Numbered from the stretch's first letter, positions 1 to 7,269 are shown. The stretch is DNA of 16,460 bases from JBFWVD01 sp050246915 (GCA_050246915.1 JBFWVD010000099.1:1-16460); one strand, 5' to 3'. Numbers and translations are program-made. The notes: a model not told the origin generated them from the letters alone.

Positions 1-498
1 GCCTGCGAGGTCCGACCCGGCGCTCGGCTCCGAGAAGAACTCGACCCACAGTTCGTCCCCGGCGGCGATGCGAGGAAGATGGCGGCGGATGAACTCGGCC
101 GAGGCATGGGCGAGCATCACTTTGGCGCACACGATCCGTGTGACGATGCCCGAGATGCCGAGGTCGGGCATCTGGTATCCCGTCGCCTCCTCCTCGAATG
201 CCGACTCATGGGCGGCGGTGAGCCCCTGTCCCCCGAACTCCACCGGCCAGGTGATGGCGGCGAAGCCGGCGTCGTACAGCATGCGCTGCTTGGCTCGTTC
301 GACGGCGATGCCTTCGACGGTCTTGTGATCCATGCCGCGAGCCCGCGGCTTGGCCGTGTGATCCCGCCGGGCCAGATTGGCGTCGAGCCAGCGGCGGGCG
401 CGGCCTCGGAAGTCCTCGACGCTCTCTTGGACACCACCGGTGTTCGATCTTGCCGAATGGTCATCGGTCGGTGTCCGACTCGTCGGTTCGGGGCTCAT
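1..498 (-). CDS. Acyl-CoA dehydrogenase, N-terminal part (cut by window edge)
   Basis: This is an FAD-dependent acyl-CoA dehydrogenase that would introduce the alpha,beta double bond into an acyl-CoA. Only the first 166 codons lie in the window, and the frame stays open to base 1; the family is usually about 380-400 residues. An N-terminal helical domain carries the WPVEFGGQG motif typical of the class. The open end reads WVEFFSEPSAGSDLAG, the conserved EP-x-AGSD signature that packs against the flavin and substrate. ATG at 498 is chosen because it lies 10 bp after the stop of the upstream dehydrogenase gene and has a GAGAGA ribosome-binding sequence in that gap. The first 20 or so residues are polar and probably disordered. 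It is probably the partner of the adjacent dehydrogenase, as in the two-gene FadE pairs of actinobacteria that form mixed tetramers. Family call is firm; substrate is unknown. Confidence 0.9.
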   Translation of the reverse strand, partial: MSPEPTSRTPTDDHSARSNTGGVQESVEDFRGRARRWLDANLARRDHTAKPRARGMDHKTVEGIAVERAKQRMLYDAGFAAITWPVEFGGQGLTAAHESAFEEEATGYQMPDLGISGIVTRIVCAKVMLAHASAEFIRRHLPRIAAGDELWVEFFSEPSAGSDLAG

Positions 499-508
499 CC
501 GATCTCTC

Positions 509-1615
509 TCACGATGTCGCGACGCGGCAGAGTTGCTCGCGATGCCAAGTAGGGTCTCCGTACAGTGCGGCGTCGGTGGCAACCCGCCGCAGGTACAGGT
601 GGAAGTCGTGCTGCCATGTGTAGGCGATCCCGCCGTGGGTCTGCCAACAGGCGTTGACAACATCGAGCGATGCGTCGCCGACGTACGACTTGGCCATCGA
701 TACGACCTGGGCCGCGTCGGCAGCCTCGGTACCGACGGCAACGACGGCGGCCTCTGCCATGGCCTTACTGGTCTCGAGCGACACGCTGGCGTCGGCGAGC
801 AGATGCTTGATGGCTTGGAACGATCCGATGGGTCGGCCGAATGCGACCCGATCCTTGGCGTATTGCACGGTCGATGTGAACAGCTGGTCGATGGCCCCGA
901 CCGTCTCGCACACGGTCAGTGTCGCAGCGATCTGGAGATGTCGATCCTCGATCGTGTCCAGGCCAGGCTCGACCAGACGCGATCTCGACATCACCTGAAC
1001 ATTGTTGAACAACACCCGGCTCCAACGACGGGTGAGGTCCAGTCCTTCGAGCGCGGTGATGGACACCCCAGGGGTGTCGGCCGCCACGAGGAAGGTGCCG
1101 ATCGCTCCGTCGACCTGGGCCCGTACCAACAGCCACTCGACCAGATGCCCGTCCTGCACGAGACCACTGATGCCGTCGAGTCGGTACCCGGTATCTGCAG
1201 CACCGGCGACCACATCGGTTCCCCAGTGGCCCATGGCGTCGGTGCAGACCCACGTGATCGCCGCGTCCCCGCACGCCACCTCCGCCTTGACCCGATCGAC
1301 CTCGTCGCCTGAGGGCCGGTCGGTATCGACATTGGCGAGCAGGTTGGCAGCCACGAACGTGCCGGGCTGCAGATGGGCGCCTCGTGCCTCGGCGACCGTT
1401 GCCGCCCCGAACAGACGCGCCGAGCGCTCGTCGGGGGGACCGCCGAGGAGCGTGAACCACCCCATCTCGCCGGCGAGACGGCGATGGTCGGTGTCGACAC
1501 GAGCGGGCGCCTCGGCCAGCTCGCGAACGCGGCGTAGCGGCATGGTGCGCTCGATCAGGGCAAGCGAGCTGGCGCGCAGGGCGCGCTGCTCCTCGGTCGG
1601 TTCGGGGAAGATCAT
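509..1615 (-). CDS. Acyl-CoA dehydrogenase (second FadE-like subunit)
   Basis: This complete 368-residue acyl-CoA dehydrogenase-like protein is most probably one half of a heteromeric enzyme with the next gene. The N-terminal helices (MIFPEPTEEQRALRAS) and the middle beta domain are recognisable but divergent, and the usual SEP-x-AGSD signature is not evident near residues 115-130. The C-terminal domain carries YAKDRVAFGRPIGSFQAIKH at 252-271, including the FAD-contacting Arg and FGRPIGSFQ. It also has HGGIAYTWQHDFHLYLRR at 327-344, where relatives I know more often read TWEHD. In the two-gene FadE systems of mycobacteria each half supplies part of the active site, and the lopsided motif content here fits that, by inference. 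ATG at 1615 overlaps the upstream LLM stop as ATGA, so translation is coupled. Extending the frame further upstream gives arginine-rich sequence antisense to nothing recognisable, so that longer reading is not used. Confidence 0.88.
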   Translation of the reverse strand: MIFPEPTEEQRALRASSLALIERTMPLRRVRELAEAPARVDTDHRRLAGEMGWFTLLGGPPDERSARLFGAATVAEARGAHLQPGTFVAANLLANVDTDRPSGDEVDRVKAEVACGDAAITWVCTDAMGHWGTDVVAGAADTGYRLDGISGLVQDGHLVEWLLVRAQVDGAIGTFLVAADTPGVSITALEGLDLTRRWSRVLFNNVQVMSRSRLVEPGLDTIEDRHLQIAATLTVCETVGAIDQLFTSTVQYAKDRVAFGRPIGSFQAIKHLLADASVSLETSKAMAEAAVVAVGTEAADAAQVVSMAKSYVGDASLDVVNACWQTHGGIAYTWQHDFHLYLRRVATDAALYGDPTWHREQLCRVATS

Positions 1616-2490
1616 CGCAGCCCGACGCGCACGGCCAGCGCGGTCAAGGCTGCGTCGAGCGCACCGGGTCCGACGATCTTGTGGGCCGGCACACCCAAGG
1701 TGAAGTGGGTGAAGCCCAGCTCCACGAGGGCGGCGCGGGTGGCATCGTTGCCCGTGTATGCGGTCGTCAAGGCGATCGCATCGGGGTCCTTGCCGGCCGC
1801 CGTTGCGCTCGAACGCATCAGGTCCACCAGCGGTCCCAGGGCCACCGGATCGGGCATGCCGGGGAACCAGCCGTCGGCCAGAGCGCCGGCGCGTCGCGCG
1901 GCGCGGGCGCTGTCCCCACCGATCACGATGGGGATCCCACCCGATTGCCGCGGCCGAGGCATCGAGATGCAGCGATCGAAGTTGGTGTAGGTCCCGTGGA
2001 ACGTCGCCGGTTGCTCGCCCCACAGCGTGCGCAGGACCGCTATGTGCTCGTCCATGCGCTTGCCGCGATCGGTGAAGTCGGCATGCAACGCCGCGAACTC
2101 CTCGGCCAACCATCCGACTCCCACACCAAGGGTGGCTCGACCGCCGGAGAGGACGTCGAGGGTGGCTGCTTGCTTGGCGACGATGAGGGGATCGCGCTGG
2201 GGCAGCACGAGGACGCCGGTGCACAACCGGATCGAATGCGTCTTGGCCGCCACGTACGTGAGCCACAGGAACGGATCGGGCGCGTCGGAGGTGAACCCAC
2301 CCGCTGGGAGCTTCCCATCCGGGCTGTAGGGATAGCGAGACTGCATGTCGACTGGGAGCACGACGTGCTCGGGCATCCACAACGCGGTGAAGCCGAGCGA
2401 CTCCGCTGCCTGGGCGAGATCGGCCGCCATGTCGGGCTGGGCCATCGGCCCGCCGCCCACGAATGCCAGCCCATAGGTCACGTTGCTCAT
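1612..2490 (-). CDS. LLM-class F420-dependent oxidoreductase
   Basis: This is a luciferase-like monooxygenase-fold (TIM-barrel) protein of 292 residues, in the branch that usually uses reduced coenzyme F420. Family marks are WMPEHVVLP at 38-46, TGVLVLPQRDP at 91-101 and LSGGRATLGVGVGWLAEEF at 114-132, then a GIPIVIGGDS strand and a C-terminal barrel closure. It heads a minus-strand operon with two acyl-CoA dehydrogenase genes, and its stop overlaps the next start (ATGA). This context suggests a role in lipid or steroid-type acyl-CoA catabolism, which is inference. The start at ATG 2490 is preferred because GGGGGAG sits about 7 bases upstream; a GTG at 2505 would add five residues but would cover that ribosome-binding site. 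F420 rather than FMN use cannot be proven from sequence alone. Confidence 0.88.
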   Translation of the reverse strand: MSNVTYGLAFVGGGPMAQPDMAADLAQAAESLGFTALWMPEHVVLPVDMQSRYPYSPDGKLPAGGFTSDAPDPFLWLTYVAAKTHSIRLCTGVLVLPQRDPLIVAKQAATLDVLSGGRATLGVGVGWLAEEFAALHADFTDRGKRMDEHIAVLRTLWGEQPATFHGTYTNFDRCISMPRPRQSGGIPIVIGGDSARAARRAGALADGWFPGMPDPVALGPLVDLMRSSATAAGKDPDAIALTTAYTGNDATRAALVELGFTHFTLGVPAHKIVGPGALDAALTALAVRVGLR

Positions 2491-2565
2491 CGATCGCTCC
2501 CCCACTCCATGATGGACACCGATCGACCAGCCGGCGTCGTCGGATCACTGTTCACACCCCACTTC

Positions 2566-2577
2566 TACACTGGCGCA
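2566..2577 (+). promoter_or_regulatory. Candidate -10 element for a leaderless AlkB transcript
   Basis: TACACT at 2566-2571 fits the TANNNT actinobacterial -10 consensus. It ends six bases before the GTG at 2578, the distance normally found between a -10 element and the transcription start. The transcript would then begin exactly at the GTG start codon, which is common in actinobacteria. No convincing -35 hexamer is visible at the expected spacing, so the call stays moderate. Confidence 0.42.
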
Positions 2578-3285
2578 GTGGACCCATCGCTATCGCCTGG
2601 CCTGTGCATCGATCGTTCGGCCCCCACCGTGCGTACCGTGCTCGGCGACCGCTCCTGGGTCGAGATGACCTCTGGCTTCATACCAGACGCTGCTGCGCAT
2701 CTTCAGTCCGCACTCGACAACACCCCGTGGCGTCAATCCGAGATGCTCCGCTTCGATCACTACGTTCCCGAGCGGCGCCTCATGGCCGGCCTCCGCTCGG
2801 ACGCAGACGCCATGCTGCGTCAAAGTGAGCTGCACCTCGAGAGCCGGCACCGGGTGCGCTTCAGCGGTGTCGCCGCGATCTTGTACCGCGACGGCGATGA
2901 CTTCCAGGGTCTGCACAGCGATCGGGAGATGCGCTGGCTCGACGACACGCTGATCGCCATCGTCGTGCTCGGTGCTCGCCGTCCGTTCGTCATCCGCCGC
3001 CGGGCCCCCTGGCTCGACGCCATCGCTGATCGAGTCCCGGCGGGAGAGCATCCCGACGATCTGGTGTTGATGCCCGGCGAGGGCGACCTCTTGGTGATGG
3101 GCGGAGCGTGTCAACGCGAGTGGCTCCACGGCGTCCCGGCCACGCGCAGCAGCGAGCCCCGCATCTCGCTCACCTGGCGCTGGTCATCGCGACGGGGCAA
3201 GCCCGATACCGGGCCCTCCTACGTCGACGGATCGCACTTCAGCGACAGCCCACGTCAACCCTCACGGCGATCACGACGCGTCTGA
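2578..3285 (+). CDS. AlkB-like 2-oxoglutarate/Fe(II)-dependent dioxygenase
   Basis: This 235-residue AlkB-family dioxygenase is expected to remove alkyl lesions from nucleic-acid bases by oxidative demethylation, using Fe(II), oxygen and 2-oxoglutarate. The iron ligands are H113 and D115 in the GLHSDRE segment and H184 in EWLHGVP. The 2-oxoglutarate-binding arginines are R195 and R201 in RISLTWR, with the same six-residue spacing as the R-Y-N-L-T-F-R motif of E. coli AlkB. AILYRDGDDF just before the first ligand corresponds to the usual N-Y-Y-x-D-G strand. The start is uncertain. GTG 2578 is favoured by the -10 sequence immediately upstream; in-frame ATGs at 2509 and 2512 would add 23 or 22 residues but lack a ribosome-binding site. 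After residue 202 there is a basic 33-residue tail ending RRSRRV. The last 15 bp overlap the convergent sigma factor gene. The substrate (DNA, RNA or other) is not shown. Confidence 0.88.
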   Translation: MDPSLSPGLCIDRSAPTVRTVLGDRSWVEMTSGFIPDAAAHLQSALDNTPWRQSEMLRFDHYVPERRLMAGLRSDADAMLRQSELHLESRHRVRFSGVAAILYRDGDDFQGLHSDREMRWLDDTLIAIVVLGARRPFVIRRRAPWLDAIADRVPAGEHPDDLVLMPGEGDLLVMGGACQREWLHGVPATRSSEPRISLTWRWSSRRGKPDTGPSYVDGSHFSDSPRQPSRRSRRV

Positions 3286-4545
3286 GCGACCATCACTCAC
3301 TGGGGCAGCGTCAACTCCCATTGCGCCGCCAGCGGAGATGATCCGACGAGCCAGATGGCGACGTTCGATCTCGGTGGTGGCCTCGTCGCGCGCGATGGTC
3401 AGTGCGGCGATGGCTTCATCATTTCGTTGCAGTCTCAGCAGGAGTTCTCCACGCGCCACGTGCCACAGATGAGAGCGTGCGGACCGGTCCACATCGTCGA
3501 GGAGCAACAGAGCGACGGCCGGCCCGTCCACCTCGGCCACCGCCACAGCAGCGTTGAGTGACACGACGGGGTTGGGATGCACCTCGGCGAGGATCGTGTA
3601 GAGGCGGGCGATCTCGGCCCAGTCCGTCTCATCGTGTGATGGCGATGTGGAGTGGAACGCGGCGATCGAGGCCTGCAACTGATACGGATCGGCGCGACCG
3701 TCCGTGGACCGCAGGGATCGGTTCAGCAGCGCCACACCTTCGGCGATCATGGCCTGGTCCCATGCCCGTCGATCCTGGTTGGGCATCGGCACCAGCTCGC
3801 CGTGGTCGTCGATGCGCGTGCCACGGCGCGCGTCGGTGAGGAGCAGCAACGCCAGCAAGGCTTCGCTCGAGGGCTGATCAGGCACGAGGTCGACCAACAA
3901 CCTGGCCAAGCGGATGCCCTCATCACACAGATCGGTGCGGATGACGTTGTCGCCCCCGTGGTGGCCAGCGGTGTACACGAGGTGGATGACCGCGTGGACG
4001 CCTTCGAGCCGTGCCGGTAGCTCATGTGCATCAGGGATGCGATACGGGATCGCCGCTCGAGCGATCTTCTGTTTGGTGCGTACCAGACGCTTGGCCATCG
4101 TCGGCTCCGAAACGAGCAATGCTCGTGCGACATCGGCTGTGGACAAGCCGCACAAGGTCCGCAGTGCTAGAGCGACGCTGGAGTCGAGGGCGATTGCCGG
4201 ATGGCAACAGGTGAAGATGAGCCGTAGGACATCATCGTTGATGCGTGACGGTTGCGGTGGTTCTCGTCGCAGCTGTTGGTCGAGTGCGTACGCCTGTTGT
4301 TGGCGCCGGTCCCGATCGCTCTCGCGTCGCACGACGTCGATCGCCTTTCGTCGGGCGGCCACGTACAGCCACCCCGCGGGGTTGGCCGGCACACCGAGCC
4401 GAGGCCAGACCTCGAGCGCCGACACCACCGCATCTTGAATCGCGTCCTCGGCCAACTGCAGATCGCCGGTCGAGGCAGCGAGGACGGCCAGCATGCGGCC
4501 GCCCTCGATGCGCACGATGTCTTCGATCTCGCCGGGGTACGTCAC
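3271..4545 (-). CDS. ECF42-type RNA polymerase sigma factor with C-terminal TPR-like domain
   Basis: This 424-residue alternative sigma factor is about twice the size of an ordinary ECF factor. Region sigma-2 is at roughly 10-80 (LAEDAIQDAVVSALEVWP, then NPAGWLYVAARRKAIDVVRR). FTCCHP lies at 111-116, a segment I associate with this group. The sigma-4 helix-turn-helix is near 125-165 (LCGLSTADVARALLVSEPTM). From about 180 to 405 comes the long helical extension predicted to be TPR-like and to replace an anti-sigma factor as control element in ECF42 proteins. Its usual N-E-G-Y-like motif appears here as HLVYTAGHHGG. The start ATG 4545 overlaps the stop of the upstream DGPF gene as ATGA; that pairing is the hallmark of ECF42 loci. 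No anti-sigma gene is adjacent. The regulon is unknown but normally includes the DGPF gene itself. Confidence 0.93.
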   Translation of the reverse strand: MTYPGEIEDIVRIEGGRMLAVLAASTGDLQLAEDAIQDAVVSALEVWPRLGVPANPAGWLYVAARRKAIDVVRRESDRDRRQQQAYALDQQLRREPPQPSRINDDVLRLIFTCCHPAIALDSSVALALRTLCGLSTADVARALLVSEPTMAKRLVRTKQKIARAAIPYRIPDAHELPARLEGVHAVIHLVYTAGHHGGDNVIRTDLCDEGIRLARLLVDLVPDQPSSEALLALLLLTDARRGTRIDDHGELVPMPNQDRRAWDQAMIAEGVALLNRSLRSTDGRADPYQLQASIAAFHSTSPSHDETDWAEIARLYTILAEVHPNPVVSLNAAVAVAEVDGPAVALLLLDDVDRSARSHLWHVARGELLLRLQRNDEAIAALTIARDEATTEIERRHLARRIISAGGAMGVDAAPVSDGRSDAS

Positions 4546-4886
4546 ATCGGGATGACGGGCCGCACTTCAACGGCGCCGTTCCATGCTCCAGGGATCTGTG
4601 CGGCGACCTTCACGGCCTCCTCGAGGTCGGCGCACTCGATCAAGTAGAAGCCGCTGAGCACCTCTTTGGTCTCGGCGTAGGGCCCGTCGCTCGTGACGAC
4701 GCTCCCACCCCGCCCGCCGGTGACCCGCACCACCGTGGCCGTCGAGGTCGGATAGAGCGCGGCTCCACCACGTATGTGCTGACCGTTGTGTTCCCCGAAG
4801 ACCCCGAACTCGGCGGTCACGGCCTGTTGCTCGGGGGCCGTCCAATCGAGATCGGGCATGTAGATGAGTGCGGCGTACTGCGGCAT
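4542..4886 (-). CDS. YCII-related DGPF-domain protein (ECF42 partner)
   Basis: This is a small alpha/beta YCII-like protein of 114 residues. The family signature is at 67-75, DGPYAETKE, a DGPY version of the DGPF motif, followed by LSGFYLIECADLEEAVKVAAQIPGA, a ferredoxin-like beta-alpha-beta element. The biochemical role of DGPF proteins is not established; they are repeatedly encoded beside ECF42 sigma factors and are known targets of them. The stop overlaps the sigma factor start by 4 bp, so the pair is co-translated. Two starts are possible. ATG 4886 sits at proper spacing from an AAAGGAAG ribosome-binding site, whereas ATG 4892 is only two or three bases from it, so 4886 is preferred. It is complete with no disruption seen. 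Confidence 0.92.
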   Translation of the reverse strand: MPQYAALIYMPDLDWTAPEQQAVTAEFGVFGEHNGQHIRGGAALYPTSTATVVRVTGGRGGSVVTSDGPYAETKEVLSGFYLIECADLEEAVKVAAQIPGAWNGAVEVRPVIPM

Positions 4887-4918
4887 GGGCATCTTCCTTT
4901 CGTCGAGGCACGGTCGCT

Positions 4919-4950
4919 GATCGACCGCCCACGAGCATGAGACGATCGAC
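4919..4950 (-). promoter_or_regulatory. Possible ECF control region upstream of the DGPF gene
   Basis: Reading on the minus strand toward the DGPF gene, the heptamer GTCGATC occurs twice, at 4950-4944 and 4925-4919, 25 bp apart. ECF42 promoters have been described with a TGTCGA-like -35 element, so these copies are candidate sigma contact or operator sites. The distance between them is too long for a standard -35/-10 pair, so I do not assign them as the two halves of one promoter. This is weak evidence only. Confidence 0.2.
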
Positions 4951-4987
4951 GGTTCATGAGATGGACAGCCTGCCAGGAGGACGCGTC

Positions 4988-5023
4988 GGCCTCATTCAGC
5001 CGATGGCCTCATTCAGCCGATGG
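4988..5023. repeat. 17-bp tandem duplication (two copies plus 2 bp)
   Basis: The 17-mer GGCCTCATTCAGCCGAT occurs at 4988-5004 and again at 5005-5021, followed by two further matching bases. It covers the stop codon of the enoyl-CoA hydratase remnant: the TGA at 5015-5013 lies in the second copy and a second TGA lies in the first. It looks like a replication-slippage or end-joining scar at the broken 3' end of that gene. Confidence 0.9.
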
Positions 5024-5359
5024 TCGCGGCTGGCACCGCAGCGGTCTCACGAGCTGCGAGACGAGCTTCGGCGAGCGCCTCTCCGGTCGGCACGACTCGG
5101 GTCACGAAACCGATGCGCTCCACGAACCGATGCCACGATGCTGGATCGGTCACCAACATCTCGTTGCGGTCCCAACCGGCCGAGAACATGTCCTCGCCCG
5201 ACACGATGACCGCAGCCACATCGTCATCGGTGCTGACGTCGCCAGCGAATCGATGACCGCCGACATCATGTCTCTCGTGATGGCGTTGCGCTTCTCGACT
5301 CGCGCGAGCGTGATGTGCCCGATGCCGTTGCTGACCTCGCACCGTACGTGTGTGGTCAT
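5013..5359 (-). pseudogene. Enoyl-CoA hydratase/isomerase family remnant (frameshifted, internally deleted)
   Basis: This is the relic of a crotonase-fold gene. From ATG 5359, 7 bp after the kup stop, the reading MTTHVRCEVSNGIGHITLAR, then EKRNAITRDMMSAVIDSLA, is a normal crotonase N-terminus. Near 5239-5248 the frame breaks. The following -DVSTDDDVAAVIVSGEDMFSAGWD continues the same fold in the other frame, so one base is missing. After WHRFVE, about position 5118, the sequence jumps to RIGFVTRVVPTGEALAEARL, which belongs roughly 100 residues later in a 250-residue crotonase. The segment with the oxyanion-hole glycine and catalytic glutamates is therefore absent. The frame stops at 5013 inside a tandem repeat, without the C-terminal helices. 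Three independent lesions make function very unlikely, though a single sequencing error could explain the frameshift alone. Confidence 0.85.
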
Positions 5360-5366
5360 CGCCGGC

Positions 5367-7259
5367 TCACAACTCGATGGTCGTGCCGACCTCGAAGACC
5401 TGGTTCGACGGCAGTCTGAAGAACCGGGCCGCGCTGGCCGCGGTGCGGTTCTGCATGACGAAGAGTTGCTCACGCCACGGATGCATGTTGCGGCGAGGGG
5501 TCGACACCACCGTCTCACGACCGAGGAAGTAGGTGATGTTGTCGAAATCGATATCGATGCCCAACTCGGCGAGGCGGGTGAGGGCCAACGGCACATTGGG
5601 CTCGTCCATGTAGCCGAACGTCAACGTGACTTGCCAGATGCCTGGTCCGACTCGCTCGATGGCGGCCCGGTGGGATTCAGGCACCGACGGTGCGTCGGTC
5701 GTGTGTACCGCGAGCAGCAACACCTGCTCGTGCAGGACGTGGTTGTGGCGGAGGTTCACCATCAACGCCGGAGGGGTAGCGCCGGCATCCTTGAACAAGA
5801 ACACCGACGTGCCCGGAACGCGCTCCCAACCGACATCGGGCAGATCGTCGATGTAGCTGAGCAGCGGCGTCTCACCCCGCTTCAGTTCGGAGGCGACGAG
5901 CCGTCGGCCCGTGCGCCAGGTGGTCATGAGGGTGAACTGGGCAGCGCCGACACCGAGGGCGAACCAACCGCCATGGGGGACCTTGGGGATCTGGGCGAGG
6001 AAGAACGCCATGTCGATGGCGAGCAACGGCACCCCGAGGCCGAGCGTCTTGAGCCACGACCAGCCCCACTTCTCGCGCAGGAACGCCATGAACAAGATGG
6101 ACGTGATGACCATGGTCATCGTCACCGCGATGCCGTAGGCCGCGGCGAGGTTTTTGGAGGATCGGAACCCGACGACGAGGCCGAGGCACGCCACCATCAG
6201 GATCCAGTTCACGATGGGCACGTACACCTGGCCCTCGTGGTGGGCGGACGTGTGGCGCACATCGAGGCGTGGCAGATAGTCGAGCCGCATCGCCTGGACC
6301 GTGAGGGAGAACGCCCCCGAGATGAGCGCTTGAGAGGCAATGACCGTTGCCATGGTTGCGAGGATCACCAGCGGCCAGCTGGCCCAGCTCGGGCCGAGCA
6401 GGAAGAAGGGGCTCTCGATCGCCTCGGGCTTCTCGAGCAACAACGCGCCTTGCCCGAAGTAGTTGAGCACCAGCGACGGGAACACCATGGCGAACCAGCC
6501 GACGCGGATGGGATGTCGACCGAAGTGGCCCATGTCGGCGTACAGCGCCTCGCCCCCGGTCACCACCAAGAAGATCGAACCGAGAGCCAGGAAGCCGTCG
6601 GCTCGGTATTCGGAGAAGAAGGTGACGGCGTACACAGGGTTGAGGGCCTTGAGTACCTCGGGGCTCTCGAAGATCTGCCGCAGGCCGAGCACGGAGATGG
6701 TGGCGAACCACACCAGCATGATCGGGCCGAACACCTTGCCGATGCCTCCGGTGCCGCGACTTTGCACGAGGAACAGCACCGTCAAGATCACGACCGCGAT
6801 CGGGATGACGAAATCGTCGAGCGCGGTCGTGGCGACATGCACGCCTTCGACGGCGCTGAGCACCGAGATGGCCGGCGTGATCATCCCGTCTCCGTACAGC
6901 AACGCAGTGCCGAAGATCGCGAGTGATGTGAGCACCGCCGCCGAGCGCGCGCCTCGTCCCTTGACCAACGAGCCGAGCGCCAAGATGCCGCCCTCCCCGC
7001 GGTTGTCGGCCCGCATCACGAACAACAGGTACTTGATGGAGATGATGACCACGAGCGCCCAGAACACCAATGAGCACGCGCCGATGACCCCGTCGTGGGT
7101 CACCTCGAGTTCATGTCCCTCGAACGTCTCCCGGAAGGCATACAGCGGGCTGGTACCGATGTCGCCATACACGATCCCCAGCGCCCCAAGGGTCAGCGCG
7201 AGGATCGAGATCTGTTTTGCCGGCGACTCGTGGTCGGCAGCGGGCGATTTTCCGGGCAT
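5367..7259 (-). CDS. kup: Kup-family low-affinity potassium transporter
   Basis: This 630-residue inner-membrane K+ uptake protein of the Kup/HAK/KT family is thought to be a K+/H+ symporter. The first membrane helix has the diagnostic GALGIVYGDIGTSPLYAF at about 26-43. Roughly twelve hydrophobic segments follow to about residue 440, with MRADNRGEGGILAL in the loop after helix 2 and LLYGDGMITPAISVLSAVEG further on. The last ~180 residues are a soluble cytoplasmic domain ending FRLPSNQVFEVGTTIEL, a usual Kup terminus, so the gene is full length. The ATG at 7259 has no Shine-Dalgarno sequence but lies 10 bases after a TAGGTT -10-like hexamer, suggesting a very short leader. Downstream there is only the broken hydratase. 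Family and completeness are clear. Confidence 0.96.
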   Translation of the reverse strand: MPGKSPAADHESPAKQISILALTLGALGIVYGDIGTSPLYAFRETFEGHELEVTHDGVIGACSLVFWALVVIISIKYLLFVMRADNRGEGGILALGSLVKGRGARSAAVLTSLAIFGTALLYGDGMITPAISVLSAVEGVHVATTALDDFVIPIAVVILTVLFLVQSRGTGGIGKVFGPIMLVWFATISVLGLRQIFESPEVLKALNPVYAVTFFSEYRADGFLALGSIFLVVTGGEALYADMGHFGRHPIRVGWFAMVFPSLVLNYFGQGALLLEKPEAIESPFFLLGPSWASWPLVILATMATVIASQALISGAFSLTVQAMRLDYLPRLDVRHTSAHHEGQVYVPIVNWILMVACLGLVVGFRSSKNLAAAYGIAVTMTMVITSILFMAFLREKWGWSWLKTLGLGVPLLAIDMAFFLAQIPKVPHGGWFALGVGAAQFTLMTTWRTGRRLVASELKRGETPLLSYIDDLPDVGWERVPGTSVFLFKDAGATPPALMVNLRHNHVLHEQVLLLAVHTTDAPSVPESHRAAIERVGPGIWQVTLTFGYMDEPNVPLALTRLAELGIDIDFDNITYFLGRETVVSTPRRNMHPWREQLFVMQNRTAASAARFFRLPSNQVFEVGTTIEL

Positions 7260-7269
7260 GCGGTCGCAG

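Noticed and set aside
1616..2548. A long 5' extension of the second acyl-CoA dehydrogenase frame (total 679 codons)
   Set aside because: The added residues are arginine-rich and out of frame with the LLM gene that occupies the same bases; the ATGA overlap and the family N-terminus support a start at 1615.
4956..6926. A 656-codon plus-strand open frame opposite kup
   Set aside because: The product is a His/Glu/Arg/Asp-rich low-complexity string typical of the antisense frame of a hydrophobic high-GC gene; kup on the other strand is unmistakable.
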